A stretch of DNA of 64,000 nt from Bacteroidota bacterium (lineage in GTDB: Bacteria; Bacteroidota; Bacteroidia; Cytophagales; Cyclobacteriaceae), in assembly GCA_016866235.1 (NCBI GenBank), contig VGMW01000005.1, positions 150,007 to 214,006 of the forward strand, given 5' to 3'. The translations under genes and the position numbers were made by a program. The notes under the pieces are model-generated. The model saw nothing but the letters and a program-made list of their open reading frames with translations, ran no database searches and had not been told where the DNA came from. Shown piece after piece: positions 7,604 to 16,265 of this stretch; positions within the stretch are counted from its first letter, which is position 1, and every line of letters starts with the position of its first letter.

Positions 7604-9766
7604 ATGGCCCATTTAAGATTCGATGCACTAAAACGGCTCAACGACCATCAGCCGGTCCCTGTTGAGCTCCCGGACGTTAACATTTCCCGTTTTTTCGGAG
7701 AGAATGTCTTCGGTCCGGAACAAATGAAGGCTAACCTATCTGCCCCGATTTACAAGCAGGTGGCCAACGCCATCAAGAACCATGAAAAAATTGACCATTC
7801 TACGGCAGATGCTGTCGCGGCAGCTGCAAAAATCTGGGCAATGAGCAAGGGTGCGACCCATTTCACCCACTGGTTCCAGCCTATGACTGGCGGAACGGCT
7901 GAAAAGCACGATTCTTTCTTTGATGCCCTTGCCGGTATTGAAAAATTTAAGGGCAGTGAACTCGTTCAGCAGGAACCCGACGCATCCTCCTTCCCCAGCG
8001 GTGGTATCCGAAGCACCTTCGAAGCGCGCGGCTATACGGCCTGGGACCCCACTTCACCAATGTTCTTATACGGTAAGACACTTTGCATTCCTACCGTTTT
8101 CGTTTCATACACAGGTGAAACCCTCGATACCAAGTCACCATTGTTAAAGGCGCTTAAGGCGGTTGATCAGGCCGCCACCAAGGTGGCTCAGTTCTTTGAT
8201 AAGGATATTCAGCATTGCACTGCATCCCTTGGTTCAGAGCAAGAGTATTTTGTTGTGGACGAAGGTTTGTTCAACGCAAGACCAGACCTGGTGATGGCAG
8301 GTAGAACTGTTTTCGGTCACGCACCTGCGCGCGGTCAACAGATGGAAGACCATTACTTCGGCTCCATTCCTTCAAGAGTGTACGATTTCATGAAAGACTT
8401 CGAAATCGAATGCTGGAAGCTTGGAATCCCTGTTAGGACCCGTCACAACGAAGTTGCTCCCAGTCAGTTTGAAGTTGCCCCTCTATTCGAGGAGGTTAAC
8501 GTGGCCAATGACCACAATCAGTTGTTGATTGATGTCATGGGTAGAGTTGCTTCAAGACACAAGCTTAAGATCATTTTTACTGAAAAGCCTTTTGCCGGAC
8601 TTAATGGTTCAGGTAAACACAACAACTGGTCGCTTATCACCGACACTGGTGTGAACCTTTACGCGCCCAGCAGCAGCGCCCGCGATAACCTCATTTTCCT
8701 GACTTTCTTTGTCACCACGATCAAAGCTGTTCACGAGCATGCCGACTTGCTGCGTGCCAGCATTGCGACATACAACAACGATTACCGTCTTGGTGCCAAC
8801 GAAGCTCCTCCGGCAATCATGTCCGTATTCATCGGCTCTCAAATGCAGAATGTACTCAATGAGGTTGAAAAAAGTGGTAATGTAAAAATTGAGAAAGGCG
8901 ACAACATGTATATGAAATTAGGAATTGATCAGATTCCTGAAATCATTTTGGACGCCACAGACCGCAACCGTACCTCACCGTTTGCCTTCACTGGAAATAA
9001 ATTTGAGTTCCGGGCTGTTGGTTCAAGCGACAATTGTGCAACCGCAATGACGGCCCTCAACCTTATTGTGGCCGATCAGCTCGAGCTTTTCTATAATGAG
9101 GTGTCTAAGGACATTGAAAAAGGAGAGGAAAAGCGTTTGGCCATCGTGAAAGTTCTGCGCCGTTACATCACTGAGGCTAAAAATGTGATTTTTGGTGGTG
9201 ATGGCTACAGCGATGAGTGGGTCAAGGAAGCTGAAAAGCGTGGACTGAACAACATCAAGAATACGCCACGTGCGCTGGATGCTTATACTTCCAAAAAGTC
9301 ACTCGCTTTGTTTGAAAAGCACGGTGTGCTTTCCCACAAGGAAGTGGAGGCGCGGAATGAAATCAGACTGGAAGCGTACATTAAAAAGGTTCAGATCGAT
9401 TCCCGCGTTATGGGTGACCTGGCGCTTAACCACATTGTTCCAACCGCGATAGCGTATCAGACCAAGCTTATTGCCAATGCCAATGGCTTAAAAGGACTTG
9501 GAATCGATAATGCTGCAGTTGTGAAAACCATCGAAGAAATATCCCGTCACATCGAGAACATTAAAAATGGTGTGCGTGATATGATCGAGGAACGCAAACG
9601 AATAAACAAGCTTGGTGATACCCACAAAAAGGCTATTGCTTATTGCGACGATGTTAAAGAAAAGTACTTCGATTTGATCCGCGACTCTGTTGATAAACTG
9701 GAGTTGCTGGTCGATAACGAGGACTGGCCGTTGGTGAAATACCGCGAATTGCTATTCCTCCGTTAA
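7604..9766 (+). CDS. glnN: Glutamine synthetase type III
   Basis: A 720-residue protein of the GSIII (GlnN) family, the large homomeric glutamine synthetase found in Bacteroidota and cyanobacteria, which makes glutamine from glutamate, ammonia and ATP in the cytoplasm. Family signatures include the N-terminal segment VNISRFFGENVFG, HFTHWFQPMTGGTAEKHDSF near residue 90, SLGSEQEYFVVD with metal-binding glutamates, GLNGSGKHNNWS, and NRTSPFAFTGNKFEFRAVG near residue 454. The length is normal for the family and no GSI adenylylation site is expected. It stands alone between two terminators, so it is a single-gene unit. No PII gene or ammonium transporter is adjacent; nitrogen regulation cannot be read from the sequence. 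Confidence 0.97.
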   Translation: MAHLRFDALKRLNDHQPVPVELPDVNISRFFGENVFGPEQMKANLSAPIYKQVANAIKNHEKIDHSTADAVAAAAKIWAMSKGATHFTHWFQPMTGGTAEKHDSFFDALAGIEKFKGSELVQQEPDASSFPSGGIRSTFEARGYTAWDPTSPMFLYGKTLCIPTVFVSYTGETLDTKSPLLKALKAVDQAATKVAQFFDKDIQHCTASLGSEQEYFVVDEGLFNARPDLVMAGRTVFGHAPARGQQMEDHYFGSIPSRVYDFMKDFEIECWKLGIPVRTRHNEVAPSQFEVAPLFEEVNVANDHNQLLIDVMGRVASRHKLKIIFTEKPFAGLNGSGKHNNWSLITDTGVNLYAPSSSARDNLIFLTFFVTTIKAVHEHADLLRASIATYNNDYRLGANEAPPAIMSVFIGSQMQNVLNEVEKSGNVKIEKGDNMYMKLGIDQIPEIILDATDRNRTSPFAFTGNKFEFRAVGSSDNCATAMTALNLIVADQLELFYNEVSKDIEKGEEKRLAIVKVLRRYITEAKNVIFGGDGYSDEWVKEAEKRGLNNIKNTPRALDAYTSKKSLALFEKHGVLSHKEVEARNEIRLEAYIKKVQIDSRVMGDLALNHIVPTAIAYQTKLIANANGLKGLGIDNAAVVKTIEEISRHIENIKNGVRDMIEERKRINKLGDTHKKAIAYCDDVKEKYFDLIRDSVDKLELLVDNEDWPLVKYRELLFLR

Positions 9767-9790
9767 AGTTTTGGGGTTAGTTTTTATTTA

Positions 9791-9823
9791 AGGCGGGCCC
9801 CATTCGGGGCCCGCCTCTTTTTA
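9791..9823 (+). terminator. Strong terminator after glutamine synthetase
   Basis: Perfect 11-bp G+C-rich stem (AGGCGGGCCCC 9791-9801 with GGGGCCCGCCT 9806-9816), loop ATTC, followed by CTTTTTATT. On the other strand the hairpin is followed by A-rich, not T-rich, sequence, so it mainly serves the glutamine synthetase gene. Confidence 0.95.
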
Positions 9824-9832
9824 TTGCTTTCC

Positions 9833-12604
9833 TCATTTCAGGGTTAGCTTTTGGTTAGGCCCCGTCTCAATCAATTGGTTAAACAACATCCTGAAGGTTC
9901 CGTGTGCCTGTCCTCTGAAAGTAATTTCCGGACCAAAGGTGAGCAGCTTGCCTTTACCAACCGATGCTTCGAAAGCCACCACGCCACCTTTCAAATAATT
10001 TTGACCCCAAGCCCACCCACTTCGAAGCGGCATCGTGTCGTCTGCAAACCAAGCTAAAGGTTTGATCCTACCCTGTGCGATGGCTTCCGGGCTTACTTTG
10101 AAAACGGGACTGTTCTCAAAATAGACATCCGTCTTGGATTTCATGCCCCAGGTGGACTGTTGGGTGCTATCGACCCGTACTTGAAGGATGCTTCCGGGTA
10201 CATAGTACTTTTCCCCAGGAAGATTTCGCTCTGTGCCATTGGGTCCAATTTCAGTAAGGGCATTTTTTACGGGTAAGCCAAGCTGGTATGCCAGATTCGC
10301 ACTTGTGCCAATGGTCACAATTCTTCCACCTGCTTCTATAAACTTTCTGAGCTCCGGAACTGATTTTTCTGCTGTAATCGAGCCCAAATTGTTGTGCCAT
10401 TCAGCAGGGATTTCCTCTGCTTTCGGATCTCGTCGAGCGTATGGATTGTTTTCAGTTTCTTTTCGAACCGATGGCACCATGCCTGTCACCAGGATAAGTG
10501 CATCATACTTTTCTTTTAATCCTCCTTTTTCAATTTCTTTCGGATATACTACGTTGGCTTTGAAATGATACTGCTCCATTAGCCAACGAATCCAGCCGCT
10601 TGGCATCGAACCTCCGTAAACGTCCAATAATGCAATGCGAGGTTTCTGAACCTTTACAATTGATGCGGGTGTTTTGGAAATACCTTGCGCATGGAGTCCA
10701 TGCAACTCTGCATTGCGCTGTAAGACTGCCTTAGACTTTGATGATGCTGCGACATAAAAGCTCCCGGCAGGTATTCCGGTTTTTGGAGATCCATTAATCC
10801 TGTAAACAGTAATCCCTGCATCCAATAGATCATTGACGGCGGTAAAGGAGGCATTCGATTGGCTGCTCATGACGTAACCGCTGCCACTACCAGAGATTTT
10901 TCCACGCAATGGTTGGAGTTCGCCATAGGGAATGGCTTCAGCAGCGGCATTGACTGGTTCATAATATCTGTCGAATTCAATTCCCATCTGAAAGGATAGT
11001 GTCCAACCAGCTGCATCGTAGGGTCTTACCGGTGGCCCACCAGGATATTGAAAATCATTGGGGTGGTCCTGAGCATCAAACATATCCAACACGTGTGGAC
11101 GAAAAGGCTGATCGGTTTTAACAATGAAGCTACCGGTGGGATAATTTTTATTACCTACGCTGAAGGGCGCTGTTGCCTTGTGTACCCTGATACCCGTTCT
11201 GATCAATGCATTGATAAAACGGATGGCTGTAGAAAAATCCTGTTGATCCGCTGTGACAACGTATGCTCTGGGATCTCTGTTTGCGGGGGTCTTAAAGATG
11301 CTGTCGTACAATTTAACAGGGATGTTGGATGTAGCGCCGTAACCTGCACCGGCTGGATTGGATTCCTGTGGTTTCGCTTTGCTTTTAAAGGCTGTTTGAA
11401 TCGCTTCTATCTTTGATGGGAATGGAGTCCAGTGATCACCACTTCCACGTTCGATAGAGTTTTTGCCCATTTTCCATATGTTAAAGAGCAGCTGGTCCCG
11501 ATGTCTTGCGGCATAATCAAGAACACCATAGTTGAGTGAAACAGAATAGTCAATGGATTGTCTGAAAAACCACTTCTGGGGTGTAACCGGAAAAGGGGTG
11601 TCGTTGTTGGGAATCAGTCTGGAGGGTACCAAAGGCACTTCCATTGGGGTTGGATTTCCAATAATTTCGGTAAGCAATCCGAGCATATTGTGGAAGTATG
11701 TTGTTGTTCTCAATCCGCCGTTGTACCAGGTTGAAAAAACTGATCCGTCCAACCTGGTGTAACCAGGCTTACCTTCGAGATTGAGCCTGCTAATCATTGA
11801 AGCGCCAATGGCATCCAATCCAGTCATGGTCAATGGATCAAAAACATAATTGAAAGGATCGCGGTAGGGAGGACCGGCAACCACGGAGCCTGCGGGTCCG
11901 GCCTGGTGGTGGTTGTACATGATTTGAGGAATCCAGTCCACAAAAAGCTGTCTTGCCATATTTTGGGTTTCCTTCATGTTGAGCATGAAAAAATCCCTGT
12001 TGTTGTCGTGTCCGATGTATTTCTGGTATAATCTGGGAAGGTGATCCAGTTTCCTTTTTTCAGGTTTAGGCTCTCTCATGTACCAGTTTGAAACCAGCTC
12101 TTGTCCATCGGGATTGGCATGTACCATCAGAATAACTACCTGGTCGAGAATGTTGACGGTTTCGGGATCATTTCTGGTGGCCAGTTGGTAGGCTGTTTCA
12201 ATCAGTTGGTGGATACCAACGGTTTCGGTGGCATGCAGGCCTCCATCGATCCATACTACAGCCTTGCCTTCCGCTGCGAGTGCTTTTGCCTGGACTTCGT
12301 CGATGCCCTCTGCTCTGGCGAGCTTTAGGGAAATATCACGGAGACGATCCAGTTTACGGTGATTTTCAGGAGAGGTGATGATCAGCATCGGGTGATCCCG
12401 TCCCTCTTCGGTTTCGCCAATGCTCACCAGTTTAACCCGATTCGATTGGGTAAGTTTTTTGAAATACTCAGCTGTCTGTGTGTAGTTGGCGAGATGGTAA
12501 TCGTCGCCAATTTGAAAGCCGAAATGATCCTTGGGTGCTGGTTGTCCCACTGCGGGGCCAAACATCCACACCATGATAAGCGTGAGGGTAAAAATCTTTT
12601 GCAT
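9833..12604 (-). CDS. Secreted M14-family zinc carboxypeptidase-like protein
   Basis: A 923-residue exported protein with a cleavable signal peptide (residues 1-20). The first ~350 residues are a peptidase M14 domain: HATE (His124, Glu127) gives two zinc ligands, NHHQ (232-233) probably the third, NPDG (167-170) is a substrate-binding segment, and Glu313 in LLTEIIG fits the catalytic glutamate. The rest is a long C-terminal extension; residues near 690-800 (LLDVYGG, DALILVTG) resemble a class I amidotransferase/ThuA-like fold. Large M14 proteins of this architecture are common in Bacteroidota and are assumed to trim peptides or peptidoglycan outside the cytoplasm; the substrate is unknown. 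The gene is transcribed toward glutamine synthetase, and the two ends are separated by that gene's terminator. Confidence 0.88.
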   Translation of the reverse strand: MQKIFTLTLIMVWMFGPAVGQPAPKDHFGFQIGDDYHLANYTQTAEYFKKLTQSNRVKLVSIGETEEGRDHPMLIITSPENHRKLDRLRDISLKLARAEGIDEVQAKALAAEGKAVVWIDGGLHATETVGIHQLIETAYQLATRNDPETVNILDQVVILMVHANPDGQELVSNWYMREPKPEKRKLDHLPRLYQKYIGHDNNRDFFMLNMKETQNMARQLFVDWIPQIMYNHHQAGPAGSVVAGPPYRDPFNYVFDPLTMTGLDAIGASMISRLNLEGKPGYTRLDGSVFSTWYNGGLRTTTYFHNMLGLLTEIIGNPTPMEVPLVPSRLIPNNDTPFPVTPQKWFFRQSIDYSVSLNYGVLDYAARHRDQLLFNIWKMGKNSIERGSGDHWTPFPSKIEAIQTAFKSKAKPQESNPAGAGYGATSNIPVKLYDSIFKTPANRDPRAYVVTADQQDFSTAIRFINALIRTGIRVHKATAPFSVGNKNYPTGSFIVKTDQPFRPHVLDMFDAQDHPNDFQYPGGPPVRPYDAAGWTLSFQMGIEFDRYYEPVNAAAEAIPYGELQPLRGKISGSGSGYVMSSQSNASFTAVNDLLDAGITVYRINGSPKTGIPAGSFYVAASSKSKAVLQRNAELHGLHAQGISKTPASIVKVQKPRIALLDVYGGSMPSGWIRWLMEQYHFKANVVYPKEIEKGGLKEKYDALILVTGMVPSVRKETENNPYARRDPKAEEIPAEWHNNLGSITAEKSVPELRKFIEAGGRIVTIGTSANLAYQLGLPVKNALTEIGPNGTERNLPGEKYYVPGSILQVRVDSTQQSTWGMKSKTDVYFENSPVFKVSPEAIAQGRIKPLAWFADDTMPLRSGWAWGQNYLKGGVVAFEASVGKGKLLTFGPEITFRGQAHGTFRMLFNQLIETGPNQKLTLK

Positions 12605-12695
12605 GGGTAACAGTTAGATGAAGGGTCAATATATAAAAATAAGCCCGCAGGATTGTTTTAAAATCCACGGGGAAAGCCATTAGATGGATGTGGGG
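12605..12695. other. Short gap between dnaX and the M14 peptidase gene
   Basis: Contains AT-rich sequence upstream of the peptidase start. TATATTG on the minus strand (about 12630-12636) is a weak -7-like element. No gene or hairpin terminator is seen for dnaX. Confidence 0.25.
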
Positions 12696-14461
12696 TCAGA
12701 AGTCTGTATCTAGCCCAAGTCTGGTTTGTAATTCCAGAACGGCAGGATATTTTTCAGACATTTTTTGAAGCTTCTCCTTATTGGTATAAGCGACCTTACC
12801 GGCAACCGGAAGCTTGATTTCGTATTCTATGTTGATTTCTGAATTGGCTAGTTCTTGACGAAGCATTTCAAGCAACTCCGATTTCATGTTGTTCAGCAGT
12901 GGTTCTTCTACTGAGTTGTTCAAAGTGACTTTTATGATTTTACCGGATATTTCAATGGGCCGTTGAAGCAACTGATATTCCGCAGCCTGATTTTTCTTTG
13001 AATCTGCAAATGATTGCCAGGCTTTACTGATCTCGTCGGCGGTAATCCTGGACTTATTTTTGGTGGGTAAGGTTGATGTTTCCTGTTTTATAACTGGCTT
13101 AAGTGCATCGGGATTTCCGGTAAGCAGGCTGGAGAGGTCAAGGCTTGTTTTTGCGACTGTGATGGGTCGTGCATTTCCTGCGACCTTAGCTGAGGCAATG
13201 GGCGGGGCGCCGTTAAAATCTACTATTGAGGGCGGTGGACTGGCTGGAGCATTGATCTCAGTTGAGATTTCAGTGACTTGTTCGGAACTGCTGAATTCAG
13301 ATTCTGTTTCCTTTTTTTCCTGGGGATCCTCTGGGGGCCTTGGAATCAGCTTACTTTTTTTTTTACTGCATCCTTGGGAGATGAAGTTTGAAGTTCTTCC
13401 GGATTGATGATGGATCGGACATGTGCCATTTTCATCAACGCCAATTCAACGAGCAGTCTTTGATTTTTACTGGCTTTGTAATGAATATCGCATTGTGTGG
13501 CCAGGTTCAGCCAGGTGAGGAGAACAGAATAGTCACACGCGGCTGCCTGGTCGAGAAATTGTTTTCTGATTTTATCAGGAACCTCCATCAGTTGCACTGT
13601 GCGTTCGTCTCTGGCCACCATCAGATTTCTGATGTGTGCACTGAGTCCATTGATGAAATTTTGGCCATCAAATCCCTTCTTCAAAATATCATCCAATAGC
13701 AGCAGGGGAGCGCTGACGTTTTCACCAAGCAGGCCTTCAACGATTTTGAAGTAATAATCATAATCGAGTATGTGAAGGTTGCGAAGGACATCTTCGAATT
13801 TCACCTCTTTCCCAGAGGAAAAGGTTACCATCAGATCGAAAATAGACAGGGCGTCACGAAGAGCGCCGTCTGATTTTTGTGCAATCAGATGGAGGGCGGC
13901 ATCCTCGATCTTCACTTTTTCACGGTCAGCTATTTTTCTGAGCTGACGGGCCATATCTGAAATTTGAATCCGATTGAAGTCAAAAATCTGGCAACGCGAT
14001 AAAATTGTCGGAATGACTTTATGTTTTTCCGTAGTGGCCAGGATAAATATGGCGTAGGAGGGAGGCTCTTCCAGGGTTTTTAAAAATGCATTAAAAGCCT
14101 GGTTGGAGAGCATGTGCACCTCGTCTATGATGTACACCTTAAATTTTCCGGATTGCGGCGGAAAACGCACCTGGTCGGTCAGGCTGCGAATGTCTTCCAC
14201 CGAATTGTTTGAAGCTGCGTCGAGTTCAAAAATGTTAAGGGAATTCAACTCTGCGCGCTCCTCAAATCCATTGATCATTCTCGCAACGATCCGCGCACAA
14301 GTTGTTTTTCCAACCCCTCTGGGACCGCAAAACAACAGGGCTTGAGCCAGTTTATTGCTATCTATTGCATTTTTAAGGGTGGTGGTAATGTGTTCCTGTC
14401 CGACTACCTCCTCAAAGCCGAGGGGGCGGTATTTACGGGCTGAAACAACAAAATTTTCCAT
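12696..14461 (-). CDS. dnaX: DNA polymerase III subunits tau/gamma, expressed by a -1 shift on an A10 run
   Basis: The zero frame from 14461 encodes a 371-residue clamp-loader ATPase that stops at 13346, directly after an A10 run (13355-13364). It has the Walker A GPRGVGKTT (45-53), DEVH Walker B, SRC sensor region and the clamp-loader oligomerisation domain. In the -1 frame the sequence is open from the A-run to the stop at 12696, adding a Pro/Ser-rich linker and a C-terminal domain (EISGKIIKVTLNN, LELQTRLGL) that resembles the tau tail. I checked this frame codon by codon and found no stop. A -1 shift gives a product of 588 residues (tau), no shift a gamma-like 371-residue product. Known dnaX genes of E. 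coli and Thermus make two products by ribosomal frameshifting or transcript slippage at A-runs. An error in the homopolymer length is the main alternative. Confidence 0.9.
13355..13364 (-). promoter_or_regulatory. A10 slippage/frameshift site in dnaX
   Basis: Ten consecutive A on the coding strand, read as GTA AAA AAA AAA GTA AGC TGA in the zero frame. Stepping back one base continues as AAA AGT AAG CTG into a long open frame. The stop codon so close to the run is the arrangement seen at known dnaX recoding sites. No strong downstream stem-loop is obvious. Confidence 0.75.
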
Positions 14462-14578
14462 CGGCGCAAGATATTAATTGTCTGCATGCCTCTGCTTATC
14501 TGTTGGCTCGAATTTTTTGAATTCATTGGATTGCTGGTTTCAGTGTCTTTTGGATAAATTGATACCAAATGACTTAGC
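14462..14578. other. Divergent intergenic region between dnaX and the GMC oxidoreductase
   Basis: 117 bases between two outward-facing starts, so promoters for both must be here or nearby. On the minus strand TATCTTG lies a few bases before the dnaX ATG and is a weak match to the -7 consensus. Nothing clear is seen for the plus strand. Confidence 0.3.
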
Positions 14579-16258
14579 ATGGAGAATCAATTTGACGCAA
14601 TTGTGGTGGGTTCGGGAATGAGTGGCGGATGGGCAGCCAAAGTGCTGTGTGATGCCGGGGTAAAAACACTGGTTATTGAACGTGGTCGACAGGTTGAACA
14701 TCTGAAGGATTACCCAACCACAAACATGCACCCTTGGGAGTTTCCACTGCATAAAAGATTACCTAAGTCGGTGAAGGATGAAAATCCGGTGGTCAGCAGG
14801 TGTTATGCTTTCAATGATTCCACCGATCATTTTTTTGTTAAGGATAAGGAGCATCCTTATGTCCAGGAAAAGCCTTTCGATTGGATACGTGCTTACCAGG
14901 TTGGAGGAAAATCGTTGTTGTGGGCACGACAAACCCAACGCTGGAGTAGGTTCGAATTTGAAGCGCCTGCCAGAGATGGTTTCGCGGTAGATTGGCCCAT
15001 TCGTTACAACGATCTGGCCCCATGGTATTCGGAAGTTGAAAAGTTTGTTGGCATCAGTGGAAATCTTGATGGACTGGAGCAACTTCCCGACAGTGAATCC
15101 CTGCCGCCATGGGAAATGAATTGCGTTGAAAAGCATATTCAGGAGAAAATTCATTCCGCCTACAATCAAAAAAGACCTGTTATCATTGGTCGGTGTGCGC
15201 ATCTGACAGAACCAAAAGAGATCCATCTTGCGCAAGGCAGAGGAAAATGTCAGGCCAGGACCAAATGTGAAACCGGTTGTCCCTTTGGCGGTTACTTCAG
15301 CGCCAATTCATCGACCATTCCGTGGGCTAAACGCACCGGAAATCTTACCATGTTGACTGATGCCGTTGTTCATTCGATTATTTATGATGAGCGATCAGGA
15401 AGGGCATCAGGTGTTCAAGTGGTGGATGCGCATACCAAAGAGGTTAGCGTGTACCACGCCAGGATTATTTTTGTGAATGCTGCTTGCCTGAACACCAACC
15501 TCATCTTACTTAATTCAACTTCCTCCAGATTTCCCAATGGCTTTGGGAATGATAATGGATTGCTTGGTCGGTTCGTTGCCTTCCACAACTACCGTGGGAC
15601 AGTTTCGGCTACTATGGATGGCTTTGAAGATCAATATTATTATGGTCGTCGTCCAACCCAGGTTTTCATGCCATCCTTCAGAAATGTTTTCAAACAGGAT
15701 ACTGACTTTCTGAGGGGCTATATGGTTGCCTTTGGTGCCGGACGTGGCGGTGGTTCATCGGAAGGAATTGGTGAGGAACTTAAAAAAGCAGCTGCTACGC
15801 CGGGAGGCTGGTATGTAAGCATGATGATGCAGGGAGAGACCATCCCAAAGTTTGAGAACCACGTCAGGCTAAGTCCAGACCAGCAGGATGAGTGGGGAAT
15901 TCCACAATTGATCACTTCCATTGGTTATGATGAGAATGATGAGAAGTTGTTAAAGGATTTCCTGGATCAAGGATCGGAAATGCTTGATAAAGCAGGTTGT
16001 AAAAACATTCAGCAACACGACAGCAAACAAGCACCGGGGTTGGACATTCACGAAATGGGCGGTGTTAGAATGGGCAGAGATCCGAAAACATCTTTGTTAA
16101 ACGAATGGAATCAGTTCCATAATTGTAAGAATGTTTTTGTCACCGATGGTGCGTGTATGACTTCTGTTGGTAATCAGAATCCATCACTAACCTTTATGGC
16201 GCTCACTGCCCGTGCGGCAAGTTACGCGGTGGAAGAAATGAAGAAACGTAATCTGTAA
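14579..16258 (+). CDS. GMC-family FAD-dependent oxidoreductase
   Basis: A 559-residue glucose-methanol-choline oxidoreductase. The N-terminal FAD-binding motif GSGMSGG (about 12-18) is followed by an ERG segment; VGGKSLLWARQTQRW near residue 110 is the second flavin-contacting signature; near the C-terminus are HEMGGVRMG (His491) and NQNPSLTFMAL (Asn534), the expected catalytic His/Asn pair. No signal peptide is evident. Bacterial relatives oxidise sugars, sugar acids or inositols; the substrate here is unknown. In many Bacteroidota such genes sit beside a small gluconate dehydrogenase subunit-3-like gene, which is missing here. It converges on the acyl-CoA oxidase-like gene with only 7 bases between stops. 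Confidence 0.92.
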   Translation: MENQFDAIVVGSGMSGGWAAKVLCDAGVKTLVIERGRQVEHLKDYPTTNMHPWEFPLHKRLPKSVKDENPVVSRCYAFNDSTDHFFVKDKEHPYVQEKPFDWIRAYQVGGKSLLWARQTQRWSRFEFEAPARDGFAVDWPIRYNDLAPWYSEVEKFVGISGNLDGLEQLPDSESLPPWEMNCVEKHIQEKIHSAYNQKRPVIIGRCAHLTEPKEIHLAQGRGKCQARTKCETGCPFGGYFSANSSTIPWAKRTGNLTMLTDAVVHSIIYDERSGRASGVQVVDAHTKEVSVYHARIIFVNAACLNTNLILLNSTSSRFPNGFGNDNGLLGRFVAFHNYRGTVSATMDGFEDQYYYGRRPTQVFMPSFRNVFKQDTDFLRGYMVAFGAGRGGGSSEGIGEELKKAAATPGGWYVSMMMQGETIPKFENHVRLSPDQQDEWGIPQLITSIGYDENDEKLLKDFLDQGSEMLDKAGCKNIQQHDSKQAPGLDIHEMGGVRMGRDPKTSLLNEWNQFHNCKNVFVTDGACMTSVGNQNPSLTFMALTARAASYAVEEMKKRNL

Positions 16259-16265
16259 TGATCGA

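Noticed and set aside
12696..12971. Separate 91-codon gene downstream of dnaX
   Set aside because: Its frame is continuous with the -1 frame from the A10 run, so it is the tau tail rather than an own gene.
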